From Pontibacter kalidii (GTDB lineage: Bacteria > Bacteroidota > Bacteroidia > Cytophagales > Hymenobacteraceae), in assembly GCF_026278245.1 (NCBI RefSeq), contig NZ_CP111079.1, forward strand, positions 4,292,501 to 4,356,500: a DNA stretch of 64,000 nt, written 5' to 3'. Numbering within the stretch: the first letter of the stretch is position 1; the number at the start of each line of letters is the position of its first letter. This document shows positions 16,806 to 25,620 of this stretch, piece after piece. A model generated the notes under the pieces. It was not told the origin of the DNA. It made no database searches and saw only the letters and a list, made by a program, of their open reading frames with translations. The translations under genes and the position numbers were made by a program.

Positions 16806-17429
16806 ATGAGAGCAACTTTACTCGCATTTATACTTTGCTTAACAGGCACCGGAGCCATGGCCCAAACCGACGAGGCTGCCAACTACCAGATCACCATCAA
16901 CGGCAAAACCCAGGACATAGCCTTGGGCAAAGAGTATAAAATGAAGGTTAATGGCAAAGAGGTAACAGTAGCCGTGCAGCAGAAAGACATCCTTACTTAC
17001 CAGGACGACTGGATATCGCTGCAGTATCCTAAGGGGCTTCAACCCGCCTTTGCCACACCCGACCCGGACCTGGAACAGATAACCCTTGTAACGGCCAACG
17101 GCAACGGCGTGCTGGTGCAGAAGTATAAAACCATCAACCCCACAGAACTGGTGGACCTGATGCTAAAGGAGGTAACGAACGAGGAGGTGAGTTTTGGCTA
17201 CAGTATAACCGAGCAGCCTTTTGAGCGCAAGCTCAGGTCAGGGCAGCGGGTGAAAGGTAAGTCGGTGGAGCTAACGTATGGCAGCGACGTGCAGCACTAT
17301 ACGGTGGCGGCTTTGGGCGGGGATAATGAGGGCATCATCTTTATCACCATGCTCAACGCAGCGTATGACCATGAGGATCATAAGCTGATACAGCTGTTCC
17401 TGGACTCGCTGGCTTACAACCGCAACTAA
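16806..17429 (+). CDS. Secreted protein of unknown function
   Basis: 207 residues from the ATG at 16806, which gives a clean signal peptide (MRATLLAFILCLTGTGAMAQ, cleavage after AQ or before TDEA). An in-frame start at 16773 would place 11 extra residues before it. The mature protein alternates short beta strands: YQITINGKTQDIALGKEY, a KVNGKEVTVAV strand, WISLQYPKGLQPAF, and a C-terminal GIIFITMLNAAYDHEDHKLI. This suggests a periplasmic or surface beta-rich protein. I do not recognise a family. It ends at a strong bidirectional terminator shared with glmS and appears monocistronic. Confidence 0.75.
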   Translation: MRATLLAFILCLTGTGAMAQTDEAANYQITINGKTQDIALGKEYKMKVNGKEVTVAVQQKDILTYQDDWISLQYPKGLQPAFATPDPDLEQITLVTANGNGVLVQKYKTINPTELVDLMLKEVTNEEVSFGYSITEQPFERKLRSGQRVKGKSVELTYGSDVQHYTVAALGGDNEGIIFITMLNAAYDHEDHKLIQLFLDSLAYNRN

Positions 17430-17441
17430 ACGTAGCTAGTA

Positions 17442-17485
17442 TAAAACAGAAAAGGGAGCCATGCTTAGCTCCCTTTTCTGTTTTA
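17442..17485. terminator. Bidirectional terminator between the secreted unknown and glmS
   Basis: Perfect 18-base-pair stem, TAAAACAGAAAAGGGAGC paired with GCTCCCTTTTCTGTTTTA, with an 8-base loop between two convergent genes. Confidence 0.9.
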
Positions 17486-17496
17486 TACTTAGCAGG

Positions 17497-19332
17497 CTAC
17501 TCCACCGTAACCGACTTGGCCAGGTTTCGTGGCTGGTCCACGTTACAGCCGCGCATCACCGCAATGTGGTAAGACAGCAGCTGCAGCGGAATTACAGACA
17601 GCAGCGGCATTAGGTGCTCGCTTGTCTCCGGGATCTCGATCACGTGGTCGGCCATGGCCGGGATGGTCGTGTCGCCTTCGGTTACAATGGCGATGATCTT
17701 GCCTTTGCGGGCTTTTACTTCCTGCACGTTCGATACGATCTTCTCATAAGAACTGTCCTTCGTGGCGATTACCACCACCGGCATCTGCTCGTCGATCAGG
17801 GCGATCGGGCCGTGCTTCATCTCGGCGGCAGGGTAGCCTTCCGCGTGGATGTAAGAAATCTCCTTCAGCTTCAGCGCGCCTTCCAGGGCAACCGGGAAGT
17901 TGTAGCCACGGCCCAGGTAAATGCAGTTGGGGGCGTCCTTGTACTGCTCGGCAATCTCCACGATCTGGTCGTTCAGCTTCAGCGCCTCCTCCACCTTGGC
18001 AGGGATGGTTTCCAGCTCCACCATCAGCTCATGGAGCTTGGTGGTCTCCAGGGTGCCGCGTTTGCTGCCGATGATCATGGCGATGAGCGTGAGGACGGTC
18101 ACCTGTGCCGTGAAGGCCTTGGTGCTGGCCACACCGATCTCCGGTCCGGCGTGCGTGTAAGCACCAGCGTCTGTTGCTCTTGCAATAGAGGAGCCCACCA
18201 CGTTACAGATACCGAAGATCGTAGCGCCCTTCGCCTTGGCCAGCTCCAGCGCCGCCAGCGTGTCAGCCGTCTCACCGGACTGCGATATGGCGATAACGAT
18301 GTCTTTCTCGTTGATGATCGGGTTGCGGTAACGGAACTCAGAGGCGTACTCCACTTCCACCGGTATCCGCGCCAGGTCCTCGATCAGGTACTCGGCCACC
18401 AGACCGGCGTGCCAGGAGGTGCCGCAGGCCACTATAATGATTCTGTCAGCGTTTACGAACTTATTTTCGAACTCGCGGATACCCGACATCATCAGGTGGT
18501 TGCTCTCGGCAATCATGCGGCCGCGCATGCTGTCCAGGATAGAGCGCGGCTGCTCGAAGATCTCCTTCAGCATGAAGTGCTCATAGCCGCCTTTCTCGAT
18601 CGACTCCAGCTCCATCTCCAGGTGCTGCACGTACGGCGTCTGCTTCACGTCTTCCTTGGTGCGGATGTCCAACTCCCCGTTGTTGATGATCGCCAGCTCG
18701 TAATCATTCAGGTATACTACCTCGTTGGTATACTCGATGATCGGAGTAGCGTCTGATGCCAGGAAATACTCGCCCTCGCCAATACCCACTACCAGCGGGC
18801 TGCCTTTGCGTGCCGCAATCAGCTGGTTCGGGCTGTCTTTGGCCAGTACCACAATCGCGTAAGCACCAACCACCTCGTGCATGGCCAGGCGCACGGCCTC
18901 CGGCAGCGTGCAGTCGTTGTTCGTTCGGATGTCCTCGATCAGGTTAATGAATACCTCCGAGTCAGTGTCCGACTGGAACGTATGGCCTTTCTCGAGCAGG
19001 AGCTTTTTAAGAGAAGCATAGTTCTCGATAATGCCATTATGAATAATGGCGATGTTGCGCGAGGTGGAGTAATGCGGGTGCGCGTTCACATCGTTCGGCT
19101 CACCATGGGTGGCCCAGCGGGTGTGACCCATGCCAATGTTGCCGTGCGTGTCCTGCTCAGCAATAAAGGCCTCCAGTTCGGCTACTTTGCCTTTCCTCTT
19201 GTAAACATTCAGGTCGCCGTTCATCAGCGCGATGCCCGCACTGTCGTACCCGCGGTACTCGAGCCTCTTCAGGCCCTTGATAATAATTGGGCTCGCCTCC
19301 CGATGCCCAACGTAAGCTACAATTCCACACAT
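17497..19332 (-). CDS. glmS: Glutamine--fructose-6-phosphate aminotransferase (isomerizing)
   Basis: 611 residues, the usual length. GlmS makes glucosamine-6-phosphate from fructose-6-phosphate and glutamine, the first committed step towards UDP-GlcNAc for peptidoglycan and LPS. The N-terminal glutaminase domain starts at the nucleophile Cys2 (MCGIVAYVGHR) and contains GMGHTRWATHG and HNGIIENY. Two SIS sugar-isomerase domains follow (CGTSWHAG, ISQSGETADT, YLGRGYNFPVALEGALKLKE). The C-terminus QPRNLAKSVTVE is the conserved tail that closes the active site. No glmS ribozyme is visible upstream. A TAnnTTTG element lies 42 bases before the start codon. Confidence 0.98.
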   Translation of the reverse strand: MCGIVAYVGHREASPIIIKGLKRLEYRGYDSAGIALMNGDLNVYKRKGKVAELEAFIAEQDTHGNIGMGHTRWATHGEPNDVNAHPHYSTSRNIAIIHNGIIENYASLKKLLLEKGHTFQSDTDSEVFINLIEDIRTNNDCTLPEAVRLAMHEVVGAYAIVVLAKDSPNQLIAARKGSPLVVGIGEGEYFLASDATPIIEYTNEVVYLNDYELAIINNGELDIRTKEDVKQTPYVQHLEMELESIEKGGYEHFMLKEIFEQPRSILDSMRGRMIAESNHLMMSGIREFENKFVNADRIIIVACGTSWHAGLVAEYLIEDLARIPVEVEYASEFRYRNPIINEKDIVIAISQSGETADTLAALELAKAKGATIFGICNVVGSSIARATDAGAYTHAGPEIGVASTKAFTAQVTVLTLIAMIIGSKRGTLETTKLHELMVELETIPAKVEEALKLNDQIVEIAEQYKDAPNCIYLGRGYNFPVALEGALKLKEISYIHAEGYPAAEMKHGPIALIDEQMPVVVIATKDSSYEKIVSNVQEVKARKGKIIAIVTEGDTTIPAMADHVIEIPETSEHLMPLLSVIPLQLLSYHIAVMRGCNVDQPRNLAKSVTVE

Positions 19333-19374
19333 AGATTTTCTTTATTTTCTCTCATAGAAACACATAGGTAACTG

Positions 19375-19382
19375 CAAATGTA
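19375..19382 (-). promoter_or_regulatory. Bacteroidota -7 element for glmS
   Basis: Minus-strand TACATTTG matches TAnnTTTG, 42 bases upstream of the glmS start. Confidence 0.5.
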
Positions 19383-19487
19383 CCTATTTCTTGTATATCT
19401 GTATCACTTCTCTCCTTTACCTTTGTGTTTTCTGTTGCGGCCTGTGCGCTAACTGTCATTTAGACAGGTGCTTATGCGAAACAAAAA

Positions 19488-19530
19488 AGGCTGCCGCTTT
19501 ATCACAAAAATGTAATATAAGCGGCAGCCT
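19488..19530 (-). terminator. Terminator after the starch-synthase-like gene
   Basis: Perfect 12-base-pair stem AGGCTGCCGCTT/AAGCGGCAGCCT with a T-run on the minus strand, 95 bases past that gene's stop and upstream of glmS. Confidence 0.8.
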
Positions 19531-19625
19531 CTTGTAATATTGTTTTACCCCTTTCTTTCCAAGAATACCCCTTACACTTCTATCGTTTACGCAGAGTGCA
19601 AAAAAGGGGTGAAGGGTGAATGGAT

Positions 19626-20438
19626 TTATTTACTTAATTCGTTATACAAATTATAGTAATTATCCAGAAGAGTGTCGTCGGCGCAAACAGTGCTGATAGT
19701 CTTCTTCTTCATAAAGTCAGAGAATAGGGCGTTGATGTTATCGCTGAAATCCTCGTTTGTCTTGATAACTGCATCGGCATACTCCATTCCGCACTTAATA
19801 AAGGCATTCGTATCGGCAGACTCCAGGTGCGTCAGCATGCTGTCGTCAATGTCCAGCATCTTCACCTTCTCCAGCAAATCCTCGCTAAACTTGTGCGTAT
19901 AGCTGTTGTTGTACACGGTGAACATCGACTTGGAATCTTTAAAGATAGGATCCTTCTTGTACGTGGTTTTCAGGTACATCGGGATCAGGCCCGTCATCCA
20001 GTCGTTGCAATGCACAATGTCCGGGGCCCAGCCCAGTTTCTTCACCGTCTCCAGTACACCCTTGCAGAAGAAGATGGCGCGCTCGTCGTTGTCCTGGTGG
20101 AATTTGTTGTTCTTGTCCACGAAAACCGACTTTCTGTGGAAATAATCTTCGTTATCAATAAAATAAACCTGTAGCTTCGCATTTGGGATAGAGGCTACTT
20201 TGATAACTAAGGGTTTTTCATCGTCACCCACGGCGATGTTGATGCCCGACAGACGCACCACTTCGTGCAAACGGTTCTTGCGCTCGTTAATGAGGCCGAA
20301 CCGCGGAACAAAGATCCGGATCTCCATCCCTCGCTCCTGCATACCCTGCGGCAGTGTCTGTAAAAACTCTGCTACTTTCGTGGTTTGTAAGAAGGGATTG
20401 ATCTCGGTGGCGGCGTAAAGGATTCGCAATTTTGACAT
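19626..20438 (-). CDS. Glycogen/starch synthase-like protein (GT5 N-terminal domain only)
   Basis: 270 residues. It aligns with the N-terminal ADP-glucose-type synthase domain: KLRILYAATEINPF at the start, IRIFVPRFG, VYFIDNEDYFHR, PDIVHCNDWMTGLIPMYLKT and MFTVYNNSY. Full-length GlgA is near 480 residues with a second Rossmann domain that holds the nucleotide-sugar contacts; that domain is absent here. The N-terminal KTGG-type motif is altered to TTKVAEF. From memory, short proteins of this kind diverging from panC recur across Bacteroidota, so it is probably a functional family rather than a truncation. Its activity is unproven, and glycogen synthesis should not be assumed. Confidence 0.82.
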   Translation of the reverse strand: MSKLRILYAATEINPFLQTTKVAEFLQTLPQGMQERGMEIRIFVPRFGLINERKNRLHEVVRLSGINIAVGDDEKPLVIKVASIPNAKLQVYFIDNEDYFHRKSVFVDKNNKFHQDNDERAIFFCKGVLETVKKLGWAPDIVHCNDWMTGLIPMYLKTTYKKDPIFKDSKSMFTVYNNSYTHKFSEDLLEKVKMLDIDDSMLTHLESADTNAFIKCGMEYADAVIKTNEDFSDNINALFSDFMKKKTISTVCADDTLLDNYYNLYNELSK

Positions 20439-20482
20439 GGGTATGGAATTAAGATTTTAATAAGCAACAGTATAGGGTCGTG

Positions 20483-20490
20483 CAAAATTA
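20483..20490 (-). promoter_or_regulatory. Promoter of the starch-synthase-like gene
   Basis: Minus-strand TAATTTTG (-7) with a TTG 20 bases further upstream (CAA at 20511-20513), 45 bases before the start codon. Confidence 0.55.
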
Positions 20491-20530
20491 GTATTTTTTA
20501 TTCTGATTTTCAATTTAAAACGCTGTAACT

Positions 20531-20538
20531 TACTTTTG
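20531..20538 (+). promoter_or_regulatory. Bacteroidota -7 element for panC
   Basis: TACTTTTG matches TAnnTTTG, 40 bases before the panC start, in the divergent 140-base spacer. Confidence 0.5.
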
Positions 20539-20578
20539 CCGGGTTTACAAGAGCATCCTTACAACACACACCACCGAC

Positions 20579-21460
20579 ATGGAAGTTATAGAGCGGGTCA
20601 GTATCATCCGGGATCGTATGCAGGCCCTGCGCTGCAGCGGCAAACGCATCGGCTTCGTGCCAACCATGGGCGCCCTGCACGAGGGGCACCTGCAGCTGCT
20701 GCGTGCTTCGGCGCAGGAGAACGACGTTACCGTTTGCAGCATCTTCGTAAATCCGACCCAGTTCAACAACCCCGACGATTACAGGCTATACCCCCGCACC
20801 CTGGAGCAGGACACCGCGCTGCTGAGATCAGTTGGCTGCGACATTCTGTTTGCCCCGCATGCAGAGGAGGTATATGCACAACAGTCGTTGCTGCAGTTTA
20901 GTTTCGGCCCTTTGGAAGCCGTGATGGAAGGGGAGCACCGTCCGGGACACTTCAACGGGGTGGCCACCGTGGTAGGCAAGCTTTTCCACTTTGTGCAGCC
21001 GCACCGCGCCTACTTCGGGCAAAAGGACCTGCAGCAGGTGGCGGTTGTGAAGCAGCTGGTGCAGGGGCTGAGCTTTGGTGTGGAGGTGGTGCGCTACCCG
21101 ACCATCCGTGAGGAGGACGGGCTGGCGATGTCGTCGAGGAACAAGCGCCTGGAGGCAGGACAGCGGCAGGTGGCCACCATGCTTCACGGCGCGCTGCAGC
21201 TGGCCAAAGAACAGCTCGTCAAGAAGCCCGTTTATACGATTAAAGCGACCGTGGAAGCTTACCTGACAAGTGCAAATGAGATAAGGCTGGAGTACTTCGA
21301 GATCGTGCACCCCGATACGTTGCAGCCGCTGGCGGAGGTGCAGCCGGGGCAGGAGGCGGCGTTGTGCATCGCCGCCTATGTGGGTCCCGTTCGCCTGATC
21401 GACAACATCCTGGTGAATCTAAACGGGGGGCAGATTGTTGAGGGGGAAGAGAGACAATAA
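20579..21460 (+). CDS. panC: Pantoate--beta-alanine ligase (pantothenate synthetase)
   Basis: 293 residues. PanC joins pantoate and beta-alanine with ATP to make pantothenate, the coenzyme A precursor. The nucleotide-binding signature is VPTMGALHEGHLQLLRAS (residues about 28-45, with the HIGH-type HEGH). FVNPTQFN, GQKDLQQVAVVKQLV and the KMSKS-like AMSSRNKRL are intact. The ATG at 20579 gives MEVIERVSIIRDRM, which matches the family start. The following gene, panD, supplies the beta-alanine substrate, so the two enzymes sit together. A separate promoter element appears between them. Confidence 0.97.
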   Translation: MEVIERVSIIRDRMQALRCSGKRIGFVPTMGALHEGHLQLLRASAQENDVTVCSIFVNPTQFNNPDDYRLYPRTLEQDTALLRSVGCDILFAPHAEEVYAQQSLLQFSFGPLEAVMEGEHRPGHFNGVATVVGKLFHFVQPHRAYFGQKDLQQVAVVKQLVQGLSFGVEVVRYPTIREEDGLAMSSRNKRLEAGQRQVATMLHGALQLAKEQLVKKPVYTIKATVEAYLTSANEIRLEYFEIVHPDTLQPLAEVQPGQEAALCIAAYVGPVRLIDNILVNLNGGQIVEGEERQ

Positions 21461-21500
21461 GCAGCTGAAAGCGTTGGTAGTTATTATGCAGCCAATTGTC

Positions 21501-21508
21501 TAACTTTG
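21501..21508 (+). promoter_or_regulatory. Bacteroidota -7 element upstream of panD
   Basis: TAACTTTG matches TAnnTTTG, 21 bases before the panD start. It suggests panD and the genes after it can be transcribed apart from panC. Confidence 0.5.
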
Positions 21509-21529
21509 CGCTCCATTACAAATTACACC

Positions 21530-21877
21530 ATGTATATTGAGGTTTTAAAATCCAAAATCCACCGTTGTAAGGTTACGCAGGCAGAACTGCACTATGTTGG
21601 CAGCATCACTGTAGATGAGGACCTGATGGACGCTGCTAACATCGTGGAGAATGAGAAAGTACAGATTGTGAACATCAACAACGGAGAGCGCTTCGAGACC
21701 TATGTGATCAAGGGCGAGCGCGGCACCGGCACCATCTGCCTGAACGGCCCCGCGGCCCGTAAGGTGCAGGTGGGCGATGTGGTGATCATCATCTCTTACT
21801 GCAGCATTAAATTTGAAGATGCTAAAAGCCATACGCCTACGCTGGTGTTCCCGGACCAGCACAACCGCCTGGTATAA
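21530..21877 (+). CDS. panD: Aspartate 1-decarboxylase
   Basis: 115 residues from the ATG at 21530 ([17 protein letters not shown]), the family N-terminus. PanD decarboxylates aspartate to beta-alanine using a pyruvoyl group made by self-cleavage. The cleavage site is Gly24-Ser25 in [11 protein letters not shown], and the active-site helpers [12 protein letters not shown]-type [16 protein letters not shown] and SYCSI are all present. It lies 69 bases after panC and 9 bases before the flippase-like gene, so it probably leads the transcript with the next three genes. No maturation factor PanZ is seen nearby. Confidence 0.97.
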   Translation: MYIEVLKSKIHRCKVTQAELHYVGSITVDEDLMDAANIVENEKVQIVNINNGERFETYVIKGERGTGTICLNGPAARKVQVGDVVIIISYCSIKFEDAKSHTPTLVFPDQHNRLV

Positions 21878-21886
21878 CCCCTCTGC

Positions 21887-22930
21887 ATGAATAAACTGCT
21901 CTCGTTTCTGAAGTACGTGCTGCTGCTGGGGGTGTCCGCATTCCTGATGTGGTACGCACTTAAGGAGCTGGACTTCCAGAAAATGTGGGCAGAGTTCCAA
22001 AACGCAGACTATGGCTGGGTGATGGTGTCGGTGCTGATGGGCGTGCTGGCCTACCTGAGCCGGGCCATGCGCTGGCAGATGCAGATAAGGCCCACCGGCC
22101 ACAACCCACCGCTCCGCAACACCTACAACGCCATGATGGTGGGGTACGTGGCCAACCTCGTGCTGCCCCGGATGGGGGAGGTGATGCGTTGTACGATGCT
22201 TCGCCGCTCCGATAACGTGCCAATTAATACTGGCTTCGGCACCGTGATAGCAGAGCGCATCATTGACATGGTAATGCTGCTGCTGGTGGTGGGACTCACC
22301 TTCCTGATAGAGTTCGGCCGCATCCGCGACTTTTTCCTAAGCCTCTTTACCGACAAGTATACGAACCTGGAGCAAAGTATAAGCTCGCTGTACTGGGCGT
22401 TCTGGGTAATACTTATTTTGACCACGGCGATGCTGTTTATTGGCCTGCGCTACCTAAGCCTGCTGCGCAAGAACGTATACTTCCGAAAGGCGGTGCGTTT
22501 CGCCAAAGGCATGCTGAAAGGTGTGTTTAGCATTACGAAGCTCGAGAACCAGCCTGCTTTCTGGGGCCACACCGTGTTTGTCTGGCTGATGTACTACGGC
22601 ATGAGCCTGGCCGTATTCTACGCGCTCCCGGCCACTGCCGGGTTGGGCTGGGGCGCTGCGCTCTCTGTGCTGCTGGCGGGTACGCTGGGCATGGCGGCGC
22701 CGGTGCAGGGCGGCATTGGCGTGTACCACCTGATGGTGCAGGCTACCTTGCTGCTCTACGGCGTGCCCAAAGAGGCCGGCATGGCCTACGCACTGCTGGC
22801 CCATACTTCGCAAACACTTTTGGTAGTTGTAATGGGAGTGATTAGTTTTATGGCAAGTATGCTGGGCCGCTCAAAGCAGGTAACACAGCAAAGCCATACT
22901 TCTGTCAATGCCCATGAACTCAAAAGATAA
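21887..22930 (+). CDS. Lysylphosphatidylglycerol synthase-type / YbhN-like flippase-domain membrane protein
   Basis: 347 residues with about eight hydrophobic segments. Landmarks are the N-terminal helix YVLLLGVSAFLMWYAL, the conserved LSRAMRWQMQI, the loop NAMMVGYVANLVLPRMGEVMRC, then FGTVIAERIIDMVMLLLVV and the C-terminal GTLGMAAPVQGGIGVYHLMV. This is the UPF0104/LPG_synthase_TM membrane domain without the soluble transferase domain. The family is associated with lipid flipping, but a substrate cannot be assigned. It is tightly packed: 9 bases after panD and overlapping the next gene by up to 23 bases. Co-location with a heptose adenylyltransferase hints at envelope biogenesis. Confidence 0.85.
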   Translation: MNKLLSFLKYVLLLGVSAFLMWYALKELDFQKMWAEFQNADYGWVMVSVLMGVLAYLSRAMRWQMQIRPTGHNPPLRNTYNAMMVGYVANLVLPRMGEVMRCTMLRRSDNVPINTGFGTVIAERIIDMVMLLLVVGLTFLIEFGRIRDFFLSLFTDKYTNLEQSISSLYWAFWVILILTTAMLFIGLRYLSLLRKNVYFRKAVRFAKGMLKGVFSITKLENQPAFWGHTVFVWLMYYGMSLAVFYALPATAGLGWGAALSVLLAGTLGMAAPVQGGIGVYHLMVQATLLLYGVPKEAGMAYALLAHTSQTLLVVVMGVISFMASMLGRSKQVTQQSHTSVNAHELKR

Positions 22931-23405
22931 GATCTATACCCTTCCGCACCTGCTGGAGCAGGTGCAAAGCTGGCGCAGTCAAGGCCAGAAAATCGTTTTT
23001 ACCAACGGCTGCTTCGACCTGCTGCACCTGGGCCACGTCGATTACCTGGAAAAGGCGAAACATCTTGGCGATAAGCTTGTTTTGGGGTTAAATACGGATG
23101 CCTCTATCAGCCGTATAAAAGGGCCCAGCCGCCCGTTGCAGGACGAAATGTCACGCGCGCGCGTTATGGCATCCCTTTTGTTTGTAGATGCCGTAGTGCT
23201 CTTTAACGAAGAAACGCCGCTGGAGCTAATCAAGGCTGTACAACCGGATATACTGGTAAAAGGCGATGACTATGCTGTAGAGCAGATTGTGGGGCATGAG
23301 GTGGTGCAGGCCCGCGGCGGAGCGGTAAAGACCGTGCCGCTGGTAAAAGGCTACTCCACCACCAACATCGTAAAGAAAATAGAAGACAACAATAACGCTA
23401 AATAA
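22908..23405 (+). CDS. rfaE2: D-glycero-beta-D-manno-heptose 1-phosphate adenylyltransferase
   Basis: 165 residues. This is the stand-alone C-terminal half of HldE, which activates heptose-1-phosphate with ATP to ADP-heptose for LPS core synthesis. The cytidylyltransferase fold shows FTNGCFDLLHLGHVDYLEKA with the HxGH motif, LGLNTDASISRIKGPSRPLQ, and the C-terminal VPLVKGYSTTNIVKKI with the ISTT-type signature. Two starts are possible, 22908 and 22914; both lie inside the end of the preceding gene, which implies coupled translation. The kinase half (hldE domain 1) is not in this window. A glycerol-3-phosphate cytidylyltransferase is a weaker alternative. Confidence 0.9.
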   Translation: MPMNSKDKIYTLPHLLEQVQSWRSQGQKIVFTNGCFDLLHLGHVDYLEKAKHLGDKLVLGLNTDASISRIKGPSRPLQDEMSRARVMASLLFVDAVVLFNEETPLELIKAVQPDILVKGDDYAVEQIVGHEVVQARGGAVKTVPLVKGYSTTNIVKKIEDNNNAK

Positions 23406-23419
23406 CCTACGTAAAGACT

Positions 23420-24100
23420 ATGCTCGGAATATATTTTATAGGTATTGTATTCATGCTGATCAGCATGGGAGTAAGTGCCCGGCTGAAAAGCAAGTTTAAG
23501 AAATACTCCCAGACGCCGCTGAGCTCTGGCCTGAGTGGCCGGGAGGTGGCGGAGATGATGCTGCGCGATAACGGCATCACAGACGTGAAGGTGATGTCGG
23601 TGGCGGGCCGCCTGACGGACCACTACAACCCGGCTGACAAGACTGTGAACCTGAGTGAGTATGTGTACGAGGCCCGTAGTGCCGCCGCCGCCGCTGTGGC
23701 GGCCCACGAATGCGGGCACGCTGTGCAGCATGCCAGGGCCTATAGTTTCCTGAAGTTCCGCTCGGCCATGGTGCCTGCGCTTAGTATCGCCTCGCGCTAC
23801 ATGCAGTGGATCATCCTGATCGGTATCCTGATGATACAGGCTACCCCTGTGCCGTTGGCGATAGGTGTGGCGCTGTTTGGCCTTACTACGCTGTTTAGCT
23901 TTATCACCCTGCCGGTGGAGTTTGACGCGAGCAAGCGTGCCCTGGCCTGGATAGACCAGCGTGGCATTGTAACCACACAGGAGCATGCGATGGCAAAAGA
24001 CGCCCTGAAGTGGGCCGCCCTTACCTACGTGGTGGCTGCCCTTGGCTCGCTGGCCACGCTGCTGTACTACGTGTCGCTGCTGATGGGACGCCGCGAATAA
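23420..24100 (+). CDS. YugP-type membrane zinc metallopeptidase
   Basis: 226 residues. An N-terminal membrane helix (MLGIYFIGIVFMLISMGVSA) is followed by the zinc-binding HExxH-type motif AAHECGHAVQHA (about residue 92). Two or three C-terminal hydrophobic segments follow, including IILIGILMIQATPVPLAIGV and LTYVVAALGSLATLLYYVSL. The conserved stretch SGREVAEMMLRDNGI and the DHYNPADKTVNLSEYVY block identify the family. The protease substrate is unknown. It starts 14 bases after rfaE2 and is the last gene before a strong terminator, so it closes the panD transcript. Confidence 0.9.
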   Translation: MLGIYFIGIVFMLISMGVSARLKSKFKKYSQTPLSSGLSGREVAEMMLRDNGITDVKVMSVAGRLTDHYNPADKTVNLSEYVYEARSAAAAAVAAHECGHAVQHARAYSFLKFRSAMVPALSIASRYMQWIILIGILMIQATPVPLAIGVALFGLTTLFSFITLPVEFDASKRALAWIDQRGIVTTQEHAMAKDALKWAALTYVVAALGSLATLLYYVSLLMGRRE

Positions 24101-24127
24101 GGAATGTCTCATCTGCCGGATCATACG

Positions 24128-24164
24128 AGCGCCGCCTTTGCTTTTGCACTGGCGGCGCTTTCTT
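24128..24164 (+). terminator. Terminator closing the panD-zinc peptidase transcript
   Basis: Perfect stem AGCGCCGCC/GGCGGCGCT followed by TTCTT, 28 bases past the stop. Confidence 0.8.
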
Positions 24165-24243
24165 ATTGCACGTTTTCGGAACAGGCTTTGGTAAAAATAT
24201 GAACAAATCAGAGGTTCTCTGCAACATTTATTAGCATATCAGG

Positions 24244-24275
24244 TTGAATTAATGCAACTGAATTTCATAGTTTTG
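24244..24275 (+). promoter_or_regulatory. Promoter of the acyl-CoA dehydrogenase gene
   Basis: TTG (24244-24246), a 21-base spacer and TAGTTTTG (24268-24275) match the Bacteroidota -33/-7 arrangement, 46 bases before the start codon. Confidence 0.6.
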
Positions 24276-24321
24276 TACCGGAATTAAAAATAATCAAATA
24301 TCATCCTTTAGATAATAAACC

Positions 24322-25461
24322 ATGAATTTTGAACTAACAGAGGAACACTTGGCGGTGCAGGCTGCCGCACGCGATTTTGCCCAGACCGAACTGCTTCCAG
24401 GCGTTATTGAGCGCGACGAGCACCAGAAGTTCCCGGCTGAGCAAGTCAAAAAGATGGGTGAGCTGGGCTTTTTAGGTATGATGGTAGACCCGCAGTATGG
24501 CGGTGGCGGCATGGACACAATTTCTTACGTGCTGGCCATGGAAGAGATCTCTAAAGTAGATGCTTCTGCCTCTGTGGTGATGTCTGTGAACAACTCGTTG
24601 GTGTGCTGGGGCCTTGAGAAGTTCGGTACGGAGGAGCAGAAGCAGAAATACCTGCCCAGGCTGGCTACCGGCGAGATTATCGGTGCTTTCTGCCTTTCTG
24701 AGCCGGAAGCGGGTTCAGATGCCACCTCACAGCGCACCACAGCCGAAGACAAAGGAGATTATTATCTTTTGAATGGTACTAAAAACTGGATAACGAACGG
24801 TAGTACGGCATCCGTTTACCTTGTAATAGCACAAACCTACCCCGAAAAAGGACATCGTGGCATAAATGCACTGATCGTTGAGCGTGGTATGGAAGGCTTT
24901 ACAGTAGGATTAAAGGAAAATAAATTAGGAATTCGTGGGTCTGATACCCACTCTTTAATGTTTTCTGACGTAAAAGTACCAAAAGGGAATAGGATTGGTG
25001 AAGACGGCTTCGGATTTAAGTTTGCGATGCAAACACTGGCTGGAGGACGCATCGGCATCGCATCCCAGGCCTTGGGCATCGCTTCAGGAGCCATGGAGCT
25101 TGCCTTGAAATACGCCAAGGAGCGTAAGGCCTTCGGTGTGGAGATCGCCAAACACCAAGCTATACAGTTTAAACTGGCCGATATGGCAACAAACATCGAG
25201 GCTGCCCGCTTGTTGTGTCTACAGGCCGCATACGACAAAGATGCCCACCGCGACTATGGCATGTCTGGTGCAATGGCTAAACTATTTGCCTCTAAAGTAG
25301 CGATGGAAACAACCGTGGAAGCAGTGCAGATACATGGCGGTTACGGTTTCGTAAAAGAGTACCATGTGGAGCGTCTGATGCGTGATGCTAAGATCACACA
25401 AATTTACGAAGGCACTTCTGAGATACAGAAAATAGTAATTTCGAGAGAAATGCTGAAGTAA
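24322..25461 (+). CDS. Acyl-CoA dehydrogenase
   Basis: 379 residues, the normal length. These FAD enzymes oxidise acyl-CoA to enoyl-CoA and pass electrons to electron-transfer flavoprotein. FAD and substrate contacts are in AFCLSEPEAGSDATSQRTTA and KNWITNGSTA. The helical C-terminal domain has ERKAFGVEIAKHQAIQFKLADM and VQIHGGYGFVKEYHVERLMR. The catalytic glutamate lies in ITQIYEGTSEIQKIVI. The pattern is closest to short-chain/butyryl-type enzymes, but chain length is not decidable from sequence. A clear promoter precedes it, and an AraC regulator follows 160 bases downstream on the same strand. Confidence 0.95.
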   Translation: MNFELTEEHLAVQAAARDFAQTELLPGVIERDEHQKFPAEQVKKMGELGFLGMMVDPQYGGGGMDTISYVLAMEEISKVDASASVVMSVNNSLVCWGLEKFGTEEQKQKYLPRLATGEIIGAFCLSEPEAGSDATSQRTTAEDKGDYYLLNGTKNWITNGSTASVYLVIAQTYPEKGHRGINALIVERGMEGFTVGLKENKLGIRGSDTHSLMFSDVKVPKGNRIGEDGFGFKFAMQTLAGGRIGIASQALGIASGAMELALKYAKERKAFGVEIAKHQAIQFKLADMATNIEAARLLCLQAAYDKDAHRDYGMSGAMAKLFASKVAMETTVEAVQIHGGYGFVKEYHVERLMRDAKITQIYEGTSEIQKIVISREMLK

Positions 25462-25620
25462 GAAAGGGTCTAAAAGTCTGTTTCCATGTGAATTGAGCTA
25501 TAGATAGTCTTTATCGAATTAAAATAAAATTTAAAATTAATTTTGAAGTTTATAAAGATTAGTCTTAGCTTTAGGCCAAAATTAAAGGGTTTACAGTATA
25601 AAAGTTAGTTGGTAACACAC

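Noticed and set aside
17497..19480. glmS ribozyme or other riboswitch upstream of glmS
   Set aside because: The roughly 150 bases before the start are AT-rich without the conserved ribozyme core; only a -7 element is visible.
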